From: Streptomyces sp. NBC_00414
Lineage (GTDB): Bacteria > Actinomycetota > Actinomycetes > Streptomycetales > Streptomycetaceae
NCBI RefSeq assembly: GCF_036038375.1
Contig: NZ_CP107935.1
Location: 5,456,001-5,520,000, forward strand
Reading direction: 5' to 3'
DNA: 64,000 bases
Shown: one piece after another, positions 1 through 8,795 of the stretch
Layout: each line of letters starts with the position of its first letter
Position numbering within the stretch: the stretch's first letter is position 1
Program-made: the position numbers and the translations under genes
The notes under the pieces: generated by a model
Told to the model about the DNA's origin: nothing
What the model saw: only the letters and a program-made list of their open reading frames with translations
Databases searched by the model: none

Positions 1-836
1 AGGAAGCCGTTGAGCGACCAGCCCAGCGCACCGGCCAGCTCGCTGCCGTCGATGGCCTCGGTGACCGAGGTCAGGTCGGCGGGCGGCGCGCCCGCGTAGG
101 TCCCGGCGAGGGTGACGTCGGGGGCGTAGGAGGACTGGAGCTCGGCGGCCGAGGCGGTCGCCCCGCCGCCCTGGCTGTAGCCGAACAGGCCGACCGGGGA
201 GCCGGTGGTGACCGAGGCCCCGCCGAGCGAGCGGGCCGCGCGGACGGCGTCCAGGACCGCGTGTCCCTCGTCGACCCGGTCGACGTAGGTGTGCAGCCGG
301 TCGGTCGCGCCCAAACCGGCGTAGTCGGTGACGACGACGGCGGTGCCCTTCGCGAGGAGCCGGTAGATCGCCAGGTCCTCGTAACCCACCGACACCGTCC
401 GGCCGTTGAAGCTCAGCGGGTGTTCGAGGCCCATGGACGCGGCGCACTGGTCGCCCTGGCCCAGGGTGCCGGGTGCCACCGCGACGAGGGGACGAGGCCC
501 CTCGCCCTTCCAGCGGGCCGTCGGCTCGATGTACGCCCCGGTGACGGCGACGGGCTTCCCGTTCGAGTCGGTGGACTTGTACATCAGCCGGGTCGCGGTG
601 CCCGGCAGTGGTCCGTGCAGGCTGGGCAGGCTCAGGGCCAGCGGAAGGGGCTCGCTGCGCACGAGCGCGCCGTTCGCGGCGGGCAGGGCGGTCGGCGGGT
701 TGTAGAAGGCGGGGATGGTGACGCCCCGGGACACGACCTCGTCCGTCGCGGTGGCGGCGGTGACCGTGAGTGCCTGGGCGGAGAGACAGGCGGCGGCGGT
801 GACTGCCGCGGCCAGCAGTTTTCTGCGTGCGGGCAT
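1..836 (-). CDS. Secreted LIP-type lipase/esterase (3' end outside window)
   Basis: Translating the minus strand from ATG at 836 gives a signal peptide (MPARRKLLAAAVTAAACLSA, then an Ala-rich cleavage region) followed by an alpha/beta-hydrolase. Visible are APGTLGQGDQCAAS, VVVTDYAGLGA and the nucleophile elbow GYSQGGGA, which match secretory lipase (LIP, PF03583). The family hydrolyses ester lipids outside the cell. AGGAGG lies just upstream of the ATG. The C-terminus, including the remaining catalytic residues, lies left of the window. The gene is divergent from the MMPL exporter across a palindrome-rich spacer. Confidence 0.88.
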   Translation of the reverse strand, partial: MPARRKLLAAAVTAAACLSAQALTVTAATATDEVVSRGVTIPAFYNPPTALPAANGALVRSEPLPLALSLPSLHGPLPGTATRLMYKSTDSNGKPVAVTGAYIEPTARWKGEGPRPLVAVAPGTLGQGDQCAASMGLEHPLSFNGRTVSVGYEDLAIYRLLAKGTAVVVTDYAGLGATDRLHTYVDRVDEGHAVLDAVRAARSLGGASVTTGSPVGLFGYSQGGGATASAAELQSSYAPDVTLAGTYAGAPPADLTSVTEAIDGSELAGALGWSLNGF

Positions 837-1281
837 GGCGAACCTCCTGTGGAGCGGCCGGAGAGGTGCACAGGTGCGGCGGCACGGGGCGCAGACACGT
901 CCCACGGGTCCGGCCGTGCCGCCGTGAAGTAGTTCGCCTGGAACTTACCTATGAGTAAGTTACTCGTGGTAGCAGTAGGGAGGTTACGGTTCGGTAACTT
1001 GACGGGTTGTCTAATAGCGGAGCCGTCCCGGTCACCCCGAGGACACCCCGAGCGCACCCCGAGCGCACCCCGGAGGCTCCCCGCGGGCAGGCCCGAAGCT
1101 GACGGGAGCCAGACCAGAGGCTGACACGGCGGCCCGCCCCCTCGTCCCGGAGGCGGAGCGGCAGGCCCGTTCCTACTGCGTACCGAGTAGCGAAATGTGT
1201 CGGCAGACGCACGACGACAGGACGGCCCTCCACCGGACAGCCTGGAAGGACATTGGGCACCAGATGTGGAGACCTCCTGCC
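837..1281. promoter_or_regulatory. Divergent lipase/MMPL intergenic region with nested palindromes
   Basis: No credible gene lies here. It holds three inverted repeats: AACTTAC-6-GTAAGTT (942-961), overlapping GAGTAA-G-TTACTC (953-965), and GTTAC-6-GTAAC (983-998). A weaker CTACT-8-AGTAG lies at 1173-1190, nearer the exporter. Spaced palindromes of this size are typical of TetR-family operators, which commonly control MMPL exporters, but no TetR gene is adjacent. Regulator binding is inferred. Confidence 0.5.
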
Positions 1282-3492
1282 GTGGCTACTTTCCTGTACC
1301 GACTGGGCCGTCTGGCCTTCCGGCGTCGCTGGTACGTCGCCCTGGTCTGGGCGGCCGTCCTGGCCGCGGTCGGCCTGGGCGCGATGAAGGCACCGGCAGC
1401 CGCCGACGAGGGATTCTCCATGCCCGGCATCGAGTCCCAGAAGGCCTTCGACCTGATGGAACAGCGCTTCCCCGGTACATCCGCGGACGGCGCGACCGCC
1501 AGGGTCGTCTTCGTCGCGCCGGGCGGTGAGAAGGTCACCGCCGCCGACAACAGGAAGGCCGTCGAGAAGACGGTCACCGAGCTGGCCGACGGCTCCCAGG
1601 TGGCGAGCGCCGCCGACCCCTTCGAGTCGAAGGCGGTCAGCAAGGACGGCACGACGGCGTACGCGACCGTCACCTACAAGGTCGGGCCCGAGGAGCTGAC
1701 GGACGCGAGCAGGTCCCACCTGGTGAAGGCTCTCGACGAGGCCCAGGACTCCGGGCTGACCGTCGAGGCCGGCGGGACCGCCATGGAGGAGAACGGCGGA
1801 CCGGGCGGAGCGGCCGAGCTGATCGGCGTCGCGATAGCCGCGGTCGTCCTGCTGGTCACCTTCGGTTCCCTCGCCGCGGCCGGACTGCCGCTGCTGACCG
1901 CCGTCATCGGCGTCGGCGTGAGCATGGCCACCATCCTGACCCTGGCCAGCACCCTCGGCCTGTCCACGACGACCGGCACCCTGGCGATGATGCTGGGCCT
2001 CGCGGTCGGCATCGACTACGCCCTGTTCGTGGTCTCCCGTTACCGCGAGGAGCGCGCCAAGGGCCGTACGCCCGAGGAAGCCGCCGGGCTCGCGGCCGGC
2101 ACCGCCGGTTCCGCGGTCGTCTTCGCCGGACTCACCGTCGTCATCGCCCTCGCCGGACTCGCGGTGGTCGGCATCCCGATGCTCACCAAGATGGGCCTGG
2201 CCGCGGCAGGCGCGGTCGTCGTGGGCGTACTCATCGCGCTGACGCTCGTACCCGCGCTCCTCGGCTTCTGGCCGAACGCCGTGCTCACCCGCCGGGCCCG
2301 CAAGAGCGGCCGGGTCGAGAAGGAGGCCAAGGACAACGGGGGCACCCGCTGGGCGCGGTTCGTCCTGCGCCGTCCCGTGCCCGTGCTGCTCCTCGGAGTG
2401 GTGGGTCTGGGAGCCCTCGCCGTGCCGATGACCGACCTGCAGCTGGGCATGCCCGGCGACGAGGCGAAGTCGACCTCCACCACCGAGCGCCGGGCCTACG
2501 ACGCGCTCGCCGAGGGCTTCGGTCCGGGCTTCAACGGTCCGCTGACCGTCGTCGTGGACGCCAAGGGCGACTCCGACGCGAAGGGCGCCGTCGAGACGAT
2601 CTCCAAGGAGATCGGCGCCACCGAGGGTGTCGTGTCGGTGTCCCCGGCCCGCTTCAACGAAGCCGGTGACACCGCCGTCTTCTCCGTGGTGCCCGCCACC
2701 GCGCCGACCGACCAGAAGACCACGGACCTCGTGCAGACCATCCGGGGCGAGCGGACCGGGGTCGAGACCGAGACCGGCGCCACCTTCGAGGTCACCGGCA
2801 CCACCGCGCTGAACATCGACATCTCCGACAAGGTCCAGGCCGCGCTGGTCCCGTACCTGATCGTCGTGGTCGGTCTGGCGATCATCCTGCTGATGGTGGT
2901 CTTCCGGTCCCTGCTCGTCCCGCTCAAGGCGGCCCTCGGCTTCCTCCTGTCGGTCCTGGCGTCCCTCGGTGTGGTCGTCCTGGTCTTCCAGCAGGGCCAC
3001 GGCGCCGAACTCCTGGGCGTGGAGCAGACCGGCCCGATCATGAGCCTGATGCCGATCTTCCTGGTGGGCATCGTCTTCGGCCTGGCCATGGACTACGAGG
3101 TCTTCCTGGTCTCCCGGATGCGCGAGGCGTACGTCCACGGGGAATCGCCCGACCAGGCGGTGACCAGCGGGTTCCGGCACAGCGCCCGGGTCGTCGTGGC
3201 CGCCGCGCTGATCATGATCGCGGTGTTCGCCGGATTCATCGGCGAGAGCGACTCCATGATCAAGATGATCGGCTTCGGGCTGGCCTCCGCCGTCCTCTTC
3301 GACGCCTTCGTCGTCCGGATGGCGATCGTGCCCGCGGTCCTGGCCCTGCTCGGCCACAAGGCCTGGTGGCTGCCGGGCTGGCTCGACCGGCTGCTGCCCC
3401 GCGTCGACGTCGAAGGGGAGGCGCTCACCCGGCGGGCCGAGCCGGTTCCGGCCCCGTCCGAGCCGGCCGACCTCGAAGTGGCCCGCACCTGA
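1282..3492 (+). CDS. MMPL/RND-superfamily lipid exporter
   Basis: A membrane exporter of about 736 aa with the two-fold MMPL layout. TM1 (residues about 15-35) is followed by an extracellular domain, then a TM cluster with the motif GLAVGIDYALFVVSRYREE. A second extracellular domain and a second TM cluster with FGLAMDYEVFLVSRMREAY follow. The paired GxxxDY motifs mark the proton-coupling core. The family moves lipids or hydrophobic metabolites out of the cell using the proton gradient; the substrate is not visible. GTG 1282 is chosen because GGAGA (1268-1272) precedes it and the protein then begins in the typical way (ATFLYRLGRLAFRRRWYV). An upstream in-frame ATG at 1195 is less likely. Confidence 0.92.
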   Translation: MATFLYRLGRLAFRRRWYVALVWAAVLAAVGLGAMKAPAAADEGFSMPGIESQKAFDLMEQRFPGTSADGATARVVFVAPGGEKVTAADNRKAVEKTVTELADGSQVASAADPFESKAVSKDGTTAYATVTYKVGPEELTDASRSHLVKALDEAQDSGLTVEAGGTAMEENGGPGGAAELIGVAIAAVVLLVTFGSLAAAGLPLLTAVIGVGVSMATILTLASTLGLSTTTGTLAMMLGLAVGIDYALFVVSRYREERAKGRTPEEAAGLAAGTAGSAVVFAGLTVVIALAGLAVVGIPMLTKMGLAAAGAVVVGVLIALTLVPALLGFWPNAVLTRRARKSGRVEKEAKDNGGTRWARFVLRRPVPVLLLGVVGLGALAVPMTDLQLGMPGDEAKSTSTTERRAYDALAEGFGPGFNGPLTVVVDAKGDSDAKGAVETISKEIGATEGVVSVSPARFNEAGDTAVFSVVPATAPTDQKTTDLVQTIRGERTGVETETGATFEVTGTTALNIDISDKVQAALVPYLIVVVGLAIILLMVVFRSLLVPLKAALGFLLSVLASLGVVVLVFQQGHGAELLGVEQTGPIMSLMPIFLVGIVFGLAMDYEVFLVSRMREAYVHGESPDQAVTSGFRHSARVVVAAALIMIAVFAGFIGESDSMIKMIGFGLASAVLFDAFVVRMAIVPAVLALLGHKAWWLPGWLDRLLPRVDVEGEALTRRAEPVPAPSEPADLEVART

Positions 3493-3633
3493 CCCCCGCC
3501 CGAGGCGACCGCCTCCCCCCGGTAGGGGCCGTCCGTGGCGCGACGACACGGGCGGCCCCGTCGGCCGTTCGCACCGCGGAGCGTCCACGATGGGCGCAGC
3601 ACGACGGACCCAGCCAGCCAACCGGAGAGCCCG

Positions 3634-5094
3634 ATGTCCACCAGCCTGGAGCGCTACACGGACCGCTTCGAGCAGTACGCGGACCGCCATCCCCGCGTCA
3701 TCGACGTGGCCCTGGCCGCGGGGCTGATGGGTTCGGCGACCCTCGGCAGCTCACTCACCCTGCCCGGCGTCGTTCCGCCGGACCACGACAGCGCCGGGAC
3801 CGTCCTCATGGGCGTGTCCTGCCTCGCCCTGCTCAGGTACCGCAAGTACCCGCGGATCACCGTCGCCGTGATCACGGTCTGCACGGTGATCGCGATCAAC
3901 CTGGGGTACCTGGTCACCCCCCTGCTGCTGGCCCCGATCATGGCGGCGCTCTACTGGCTGGCCGTCCTCAGCGACCGGAAGACCACCCGTGTCTACGGCT
4001 GCACCGTCATGGTGGCGCTGACGGCGGGCTCGGTGCTGTCCGACTCGATGGACGAGTACTCCCTGCTGCTCAGAACCATCGGGCCGTTCTTCTGGCTGCT
4101 GCTGCCGATCGCCGCGGGCAACATGACCCGGTTGCGGCGCGCCTATCTGAAGGCCGTGCAGGCCCGCGCCGAACACGCCGAGCGGACCCGGGAGGAGGAG
4201 GCGCGGCTGCGCGTCACCGAGGAGCGCATGCGCATCGCCCGCGAACTGCACGACGTCGTCGCCCACCATCTGGCCCTGGCCAACGCGCAGGCCGGCACCG
4301 CGGCCCACCTCGCGCTCAGCAACCCGCAGCAGTCGCGGAAGATCCTCACCGACCTGACCGGGACCACGTCGTCCGCGCTGCGCGAGCTGAAGGCCACGCT
4401 GGGGCTGCTGCGCCAGAGCGACGACCCGGCCTCCCCGTCGCTGGAGCCGTCCCCCGGCCTCGACTGCCTGCCCGATCTGGTGACGGCGTGCGCGTCCGCG
4501 GGGGTCGCCGTCGCGGTGACCACGGAGGGCGTGCCGCAGCCGCTCTCGCCCGGGGTCGACCTCACGGCGTTCCGGATCGTGCAGGAGGCGCTGACGAACG
4601 TGACCAAGCACGCCGCCGCGGAGACCGCGCACGTGCGGCTCGTCTACTCAGGCTCCCGGCTGCTGATCACGGTCACCAACGACGGCCCCGCCGCCGTGGC
4701 CGCCATGGCTCCCAGGGCCGCCGAGAACCCCTTCGCCGTCGAGCAGGGCCGGGGCTTCGGGGTCATGGGCATGCACGAACGTGCCCGGTCCATCGGCGGC
4801 GAACTCCGGGCGGGGCCCCGTCCGGAGGGCGGCTTCGAGGTCGCCACCGCACTGCCGCTGCAGCCGTCGACGGCGGGAGAGGCGGGGGCGACGGGGACCG
4901 CGGGGACCGCGGGGGCGTCCGGGGAAGCCTCCGGAGCGTCCGACACCGCCGACCTCTCCGGCGCCCCCGAAGCCGCCGAAGCCGCCGGCGAGGCAAGGCC
5001 CACCATCTCCACCATCTGCTCGACCTGCTTCAACTCCTCCCACTACTTCACCTCGGCCAAGTCGGCCGGTTCCGCAGAAGGAGAGAAGCCATGA
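3634..5094 (+). CDS. Sensor histidine kinase, NarL/DesK type (HisKA_3)
   Basis: A membrane sensor kinase of 486 aa. Four to five hydrophobic segments (residues about 25-155) are followed by a HisKA_3 helix with the motif RIARELHDVVAHHL (phospho-acceptor His206) and a HATPase domain (ALTNVTKHA N-box, GRGFGVMGMHERA G-box). ATG 3634 is preferred to GTG 3535 because GGAGAG precedes it and the upstream residues are low-complexity. The last 75 or so residues are an unusual Gly/Ala/Ser/Glu tail ending with a Cys-containing stretch (STICSTCFNSSHYF). The stop overlaps the next ATG (ATGA), so kinase and regulator are translationally coupled. Confidence 0.93.
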   Translation: MSTSLERYTDRFEQYADRHPRVIDVALAAGLMGSATLGSSLTLPGVVPPDHDSAGTVLMGVSCLALLRYRKYPRITVAVITVCTVIAINLGYLVTPLLLAPIMAALYWLAVLSDRKTTRVYGCTVMVALTAGSVLSDSMDEYSLLLRTIGPFFWLLLPIAAGNMTRLRRAYLKAVQARAEHAERTREEEARLRVTEERMRIARELHDVVAHHLALANAQAGTAAHLALSNPQQSRKILTDLTGTTSSALRELKATLGLLRQSDDPASPSLEPSPGLDCLPDLVTACASAGVAVAVTTEGVPQPLSPGVDLTAFRIVQEALTNVTKHAAAETAHVRLVYSGSRLLITVTNDGPAAVAAMAPRAAENPFAVEQGRGFGVMGMHERARSIGGELRAGPRPEGGFEVATALPLQPSTAGEAGATGTAGTAGASGEASGASDTADLSGAPEAAEAAGEARPTISTICSTCFNSSHYFTSAKSAGSAEGEKP

Positions 5095-5771
5095 GCATCA
5101 GGGTGCTGCTCGTCGACGACCAGGCCCTGTTGCGGGCCACCTTCCGGATCCTGATCGACTCCTGCGACGACATGACGGTGGTCGGCGAGGCCTCCGACGG
5201 TGCCGAGGCGGTGAATCTGGCCCGCGCCCACCACCCCGACATCGTCCTCATGGACATCCGGATGCCGGGCGTGGACGGCCTCACCGCCACGTCCGCCATC
5301 TGCGCGGACCCGGAACTGTCCGCCACCCGCGTCCTCATCCTGACCACGTTCGAGACCGAGGACTACGTCGCCCAGGCGCTGCGCGCGGGTGCCAGCGGGT
5401 TCCTCGGCAAGGACGTCACGGCCGACACCCTGCTGGACGGCCTGAGAACCGTGGCGTCGGGAGAGGCACTGCTGTCGCCCGGCGCCACCCGCACGCTCAT
5501 CACGCGCTTCCTCACCTCCCCCGCTCCAGGGGGTCACCTGGCGCCCCCGGAGCGGCTGGCCGAACTCACGGTGCGCGAACGCGAGGTGATGGCCCTGGCG
5601 GCGGAGGGCAAGTCCAACACCGAGATCGCCGAGGACCTCACGGTCAGTCCGCTGACCGTACGCACCCACGTCCACCGGGCCATGACGAAGCTGGGCGCCC
5701 GGGACCGCGCCCAGCTGGTCGTGATCGCCTATCAGACGGGTCTGGTGCAGGCGGGGCCGACGGCGCCCTGA
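5091..5771 (+). CDS. NarL/FixJ-family response regulator
   Basis: A 226-aa cytoplasmic regulator and partner of the kinase directly upstream. The receiver domain has the acidic pair VDD (9-10), phospho-acceptor Asp55 (IVLMDIRMPG) and the Lys of GKD. A LuxR-type HTH lies at the C-terminus (LTVREREVMALAAEGKSNTE, then TVRTHVHRAMTKLGARDR). It starts at the ATG overlapping the kinase stop, preceded by AAGGAGAG. A strong hairpin directly after the stop ends the operon. Target genes are unknown; the adjacent MMPL exporter on the same strand is a reasonable candidate. Confidence 0.95.
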   Translation: MSIRVLLVDDQALLRATFRILIDSCDDMTVVGEASDGAEAVNLARAHHPDIVLMDIRMPGVDGLTATSAICADPELSATRVLILTTFETEDYVAQALRAGASGFLGKDVTADTLLDGLRTVASGEALLSPGATRTLITRFLTSPAPGGHLAPPERLAELTVREREVMALAAEGKSNTEIAEDLTVSPLTVRTHVHRAMTKLGARDRAQLVVIAYQTGLVQAGPTAP

Positions 5772-5837
5772 GGGCCACGCACACGCCGGTGACTCGCCGC
5801 GGTCCCCGGCGTGCGGTCCGCGGCGAGTCGGTGGCCC
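5772..5837. terminator. Bidirectional terminator
   Basis: A 12-bp perfect stem, GACTCGCCGCGG (5791-5802) with CCGCGGCGAGTC (5818-5829), is nested in an outer pair GGGCCAC (5772-5778) and GTGGCCC (5831-5837). It separates the convergent regulator and DUF4394 gene. Confidence 0.85.
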
Positions 5838-5851
5838 CCCCCGGGGACAGG

Positions 5852-6730
5852 TCAGGTTCCGGTGAGGCTGATGGCGATGTCCGTGACGTTCAGGGGGAAC
5901 TGGCCGATGGACGTCGGCTCGCCGGTGAGGACGTTGACGCTGTAGAAGAACGCCCTGGTCGAGCCGTACGGCAGGAGCGAGGCGAAGGCGTCGTTCGAGG
6001 TCGTCCTGCCGTTCGTCAGGGTGCTGTAGATGTCGAGGCCCGCGTCGACACCGGCGTCGAAGCCGAGGAGGCCGGTCGGGACGAGGGTGCCCGCGTTGGG
6101 CGGCGACTGGATGACGACCTGGTCGTTGTACGTGTCGATGTCGAACAGGGTCGTCGCGGTGGACCCCACCAGGTCGTTGTTCGTGTAGCCGGCCGCGGTC
6201 ACGCCCTGCGCGGCCGTGGTGAGCGGCGGGACGGTCAGCGCGGTGTCCGTGGCCGTCGTGCCGTCGTTCAGGTTGTGCCGCAGGTTCTGGCCGTAGTTGC
6301 TGATCACCCGCAGCCGGTCCGCCGCCGGGTTGAAGTCGATGTCGAAGACGGTGCCGTAGAGCGCGACCGAGAGCTGGGAGACCTTGGTCGCGACCACGGT
6401 GTCGGGCAGGGCCGGCGGCATCTTGATCGTGTAGATGCCGCCCTTGTCGCCGACGGCGTACAGCAGGCCGTTCTGCACCCGGAAGTCGATGCCGATGATC
6501 TTGGTGTCGCCGACGAGTCCGTCGATGACCAGCACCCAGTTGAGCACCCTCGGGTTGTCCGTCATGAACGTGGACAACAGGGTGCCGTCGCCGGCGAGGC
6601 CGTACGCCCGCAGGCTGGGAGTGGCGTCGGGGGCGGCCGAGCTGGAGCCGGGCGCGCTCAGTGTGAGCGCGGTCGCTGCCGACATGACCGCCACCGCCGC
6701 CGCGATTCTCTTCTTGAACGCTGCTTTCAT
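5852..6730 (-). CDS. Secreted DUF4394 protein
   Basis: A 292-aa secreted protein with an N-terminal signal peptide (MKAAFKKRIAAAVAVMSAAT, cleavage near SSSAAPDA). The mature part has repeated beta-propeller-like segments: LRAYGLAGDGTLLSTF, IIGIDFRVQNGLLYAVGDKG, VFDIDFNPAADRLRVIS, GFDAGVDAGLDIYS. These match the DUF4394 family of extracellular propeller-like proteins of unknown function. ATG 6730 is chosen because it has GGGAGGG upstream and is followed at once by the signal peptide. The long leader upstream contains a 25-bp perfect palindrome. Confidence 0.85.
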   Translation of the reverse strand: MKAAFKKRIAAAVAVMSAATALTLSAPGSSSAAPDATPSLRAYGLAGDGTLLSTFMTDNPRVLNWVLVIDGLVGDTKIIGIDFRVQNGLLYAVGDKGGIYTIKMPPALPDTVVATKVSQLSVALYGTVFDIDFNPAADRLRVISNYGQNLRHNLNDGTTATDTALTVPPLTTAAQGVTAAGYTNNDLVGSTATTLFDIDTYNDQVVIQSPPNAGTLVPTGLLGFDAGVDAGLDIYSTLTNGRTTSNDAFASLLPYGSTRAFFYSVNVLTGEPTSIGQFPLNVTDIAISLTGT

Positions 6731-7066
6731 CGTTTTCCCTCCCGTTTCAAGAATTCCGGTGAAGGAATTCCGGTTCCTGGTGAGCGCAGCGGAACAGGGC
6801 GTCCTGGACGCCCTGTTGCATGACTTCGGGATGTGTTGCCCGGCGCTTCGATTCATCTGCGGATCCGCGGTCCCCCCGGGCGGCTGCGCGGTTTCCATTA
6901 AGCCCAGGCAGCCCGGGTGCCACAAGCGGATCGAGCCACAAGTGCGCCGGGATCAAGGAACTTTGCGCACTGTGACAAATCGGCCGTCGACATATCCTTC
7001 ACCGATTCACCCGGAGTGATAAGTGTCCGTCCGGATTTCACCTGTCGGCACCCTGGCCTCGGTGAC
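6731..7066. promoter_or_regulatory. Divergent promoter region with two strong inverted repeats
   Basis: The spacer between DUF4394 (minus) and the PucR-type gene (plus) contains a perfect 25-bp palindrome: AACAGGGCGTCC (6793-6804), T, GGACGCCCTGTT (6806-6817). A second inverted repeat, AGTGCGC (6941-6947) and GCGCACT (6965-6971), follows. A doubled GAATTCCGGT also lies near 6749-6775. Either repeat could be an operator for the divergent regulator, or the first an RNA hairpin in the DUF4394 leader. No gene is seen. Confidence 0.55.
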
Positions 7067-8341
7067 ATGCTCATGTTCATGGGGAGCCTCTTCGCCGAGC
7101 TGGCCCGGCGGGCGTCGGCCAACGCACGCCGCGAGGTCGAGACGTACGTGCGCGAGATCCCGGAACTCGGGTCGCTGGACGTGAACTCCCGGGCCAGGGA
7201 CGAGACACTGGAGTACTCGGTGTGGTTCAGGCGCCGCACGCTCGAACTGGCCCCCGTCAACGGCATGCTGACCGACGCCGACCTCGTCTTCATCGCGTCG
7301 ATGGGCGAGTCGCGGGCCGGGGCGGGGATGTCGCTGGATTCACGGCAGCGGGTCCTGCGCGTGCACACCGAACTCATGCTGCGCGAGATCAACGAGGCCA
7401 CGGAGGCCCAGCGCGGCGGCGATGTCGACGAACTCATGCGGATCATGAGCTGGTTCGCCCCGCAGGGCGAGCGCGGCATCGGCGCCTACCGCCAGGGCTT
7501 CGTGACGGCGCTGCGACGCCGTCTCCCGTACGCCGAACAGATCGGCCTGCTCGCCAGGTCACTGCTCTCCGACGACCCCATGGCGGCGGAACTCGCGCTG
7601 CTCACGGGCGTGGAACCGGCCGGGTACTACGCGGTGACGGTGATCCGGATGCCCGACCGCCCGGTCGGAGACCGCGACCTGGAGAGCGGGATCGAGGCGC
7701 TGGTCAGGGACCACCAGGTGCCGGTCACCTGGTGCCCGGAACGCGGCGGCACGGGAGGGGGCGGAGGTGAGGGCGGGGGCAGAGGCGGTGAGCTGATCGC
7801 CCTCGTGCCCGGTGGCGGTCCGGACACCGTGCGGTCGGCCGCCCTGCCCGACCTTCTGGCCGCCCCCGATCCCTCGGCCGTCCCCGACCTCCTGCGGGAC
7901 GTCGCCCGGGCCATCGGCCCACTGTGCGCGGTCGGCACCGCGGGCGCGCCGGTGGGCGAGCTGGCCGGCGCCCTCGACCGGGCCCGGCGGATCAGCAGGG
8001 CGGCCCCCCTGCGGCGTACGTCCGCGAGGCTGCGGCCGCACACCCTGGCGGACGTCTTCGTCGAACTCACGGTCGCGGACGTGCCGTACGTGGACGAATG
8101 GCTCCGGACCGTGGCCCGGCGCCTCGAACCCGGCCCGGACCTCCTCCTCACCCTCGACGCGTACTACCGCCACGACATGAACCGCGGCTCCGCGGCGGAA
8201 GCCCTCAACGTCCACCCGCGCACCCTGGACTACCGCCTCCGCCGGGTACGGGAACTCACGGACATCGACCCGGGCTCGACGCGGGGCGTACGGATCCTGA
8301 GCTCGGTCGTCGCCCGGAGTCTCTCGGGAGCGTGGCGGTGA
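7067..8341 (+). CDS. PucR-type helix-turn-helix transcriptional regulator
   Basis: A regulator of about 424 aa. The N-terminal half is helical (LARRASANARREVETYVREI; LDSRQRVLRVHTELMLREI), the middle is a GGDEF-like CdaR region, and the C-terminus carries the PucR HTH_30 signature (LLLTLDAYYRHDMNRGSAAE, LNVHPRTLDYRLRRVRELT). Family members respond to metabolites or oxidative conditions and usually control a neighbouring gene; the divergent DUF4394 gene is the natural candidate. The start is uncertain: ATG 7067 fits the domain, while in-frame GTG codons at 6917 and near 7016 also exist. A glycine-rich linker lies at residues about 230-240. Confidence 0.85.
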   Translation: MLMFMGSLFAELARRASANARREVETYVREIPELGSLDVNSRARDETLEYSVWFRRRTLELAPVNGMLTDADLVFIASMGESRAGAGMSLDSRQRVLRVHTELMLREINEATEAQRGGDVDELMRIMSWFAPQGERGIGAYRQGFVTALRRRLPYAEQIGLLARSLLSDDPMAAELALLTGVEPAGYYAVTVIRMPDRPVGDRDLESGIEALVRDHQVPVTWCPERGGTGGGGGEGGGRGGELIALVPGGGPDTVRSAALPDLLAAPDPSAVPDLLRDVARAIGPLCAVGTAGAPVGELAGALDRARRISRAAPLRRTSARLRPHTLADVFVELTVADVPYVDEWLRTVARRLEPGPDLLLTLDAYYRHDMNRGSAAEALNVHPRTLDYRLRRVRELTDIDPGSTRGVRILSSVVARSLSGAWR

Positions 8342-8345
8342 GCGG

Positions 8346-8795
8346 TCAGCGCGTGACGTCGAAGGCCGCGGCACGGGGTACGAACGTCGTGCCGCCGTCC
8401 TCGGCCGTCGCCAGCGCGGAGATGTGCCAGGTGCCCCGGTCCAGCCCGGCCTCCTCCTTCTTCGTGACCTTCAGCGTGTAGGTGCAGCGGGACGTCCCGT
8501 CCGAGGTGCTCCGGCAGTCGGCGCTGTCCACGGACCGCAGCTCCGCCTCGGTCGGGTCGAGCTTCGAACTCGCGGGCCACGCGATGACCTTGAGCCCCCG
8601 GACACCCGAGTCGTCGCTCACGTCCGTGGTGAAGGTCAGCGAACCCGCGCCGCTGCCGGTCGGGGCGACGTAACGGGCCGACGTGCCGCTCAGGGCCGGC
8701 TCCGAGGAGGACGAGGCCATGGCGAATCCACCGGCGGCGACACCGCCCACGACAGCGAAACCGACGAGCGACGAGATGAGAATGCGCTTGGACAT
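8346..8795 (-). CDS. Secreted DUF5707-like protein
   Basis: A 149-aa exported protein. The signal peptide (MSKRILISSLVGFAVVGGVA) is followed by one beta-sandwich-like domain containing SLTFTTDVSDDSGVRGLKVI and GTWHISALATAEDGGTTFVP. This pattern resembles the actinobacterial family DUF5707, whose function is unknown. Two cysteines (CRSTSDGTSRC) probably form a disulfide. ATG 8795 has AGGGGG upstream. The gene is convergent with the PucR-type regulator and only four bases separate their stops. The family assignment is from memory of related sequences. Confidence 0.7.
   Translation of the reverse strand: MSKRILISSLVGFAVVGGVAAGGFAMASSSSEPALSGTSARYVAPTGSGAGSLTFTTDVSDDSGVRGLKVIAWPASSKLDPTEAELRSVDSADCRSTSDGTSRCTYTLKVTKKEEAGLDRGTWHISALATAEDGGTTFVPRAAAFDVTR

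Noticed and set aside
949..3690. 913-codon open frame opposite the MMPL gene
   Set aside because: Its codons mirror the strongly GC-biased coding strand and the product is a His/Asp/Gly/Arg-rich low-complexity sequence. The plus-strand protein has intact MMPL motifs.
3366..5771. 801-codon plus-strand frame running through the kinase gene
   Set aside because: The part before 5091 is an Arg/Pro/Gly-rich shadow of the kinase; only the last 226 codons (the response regulator) are real.
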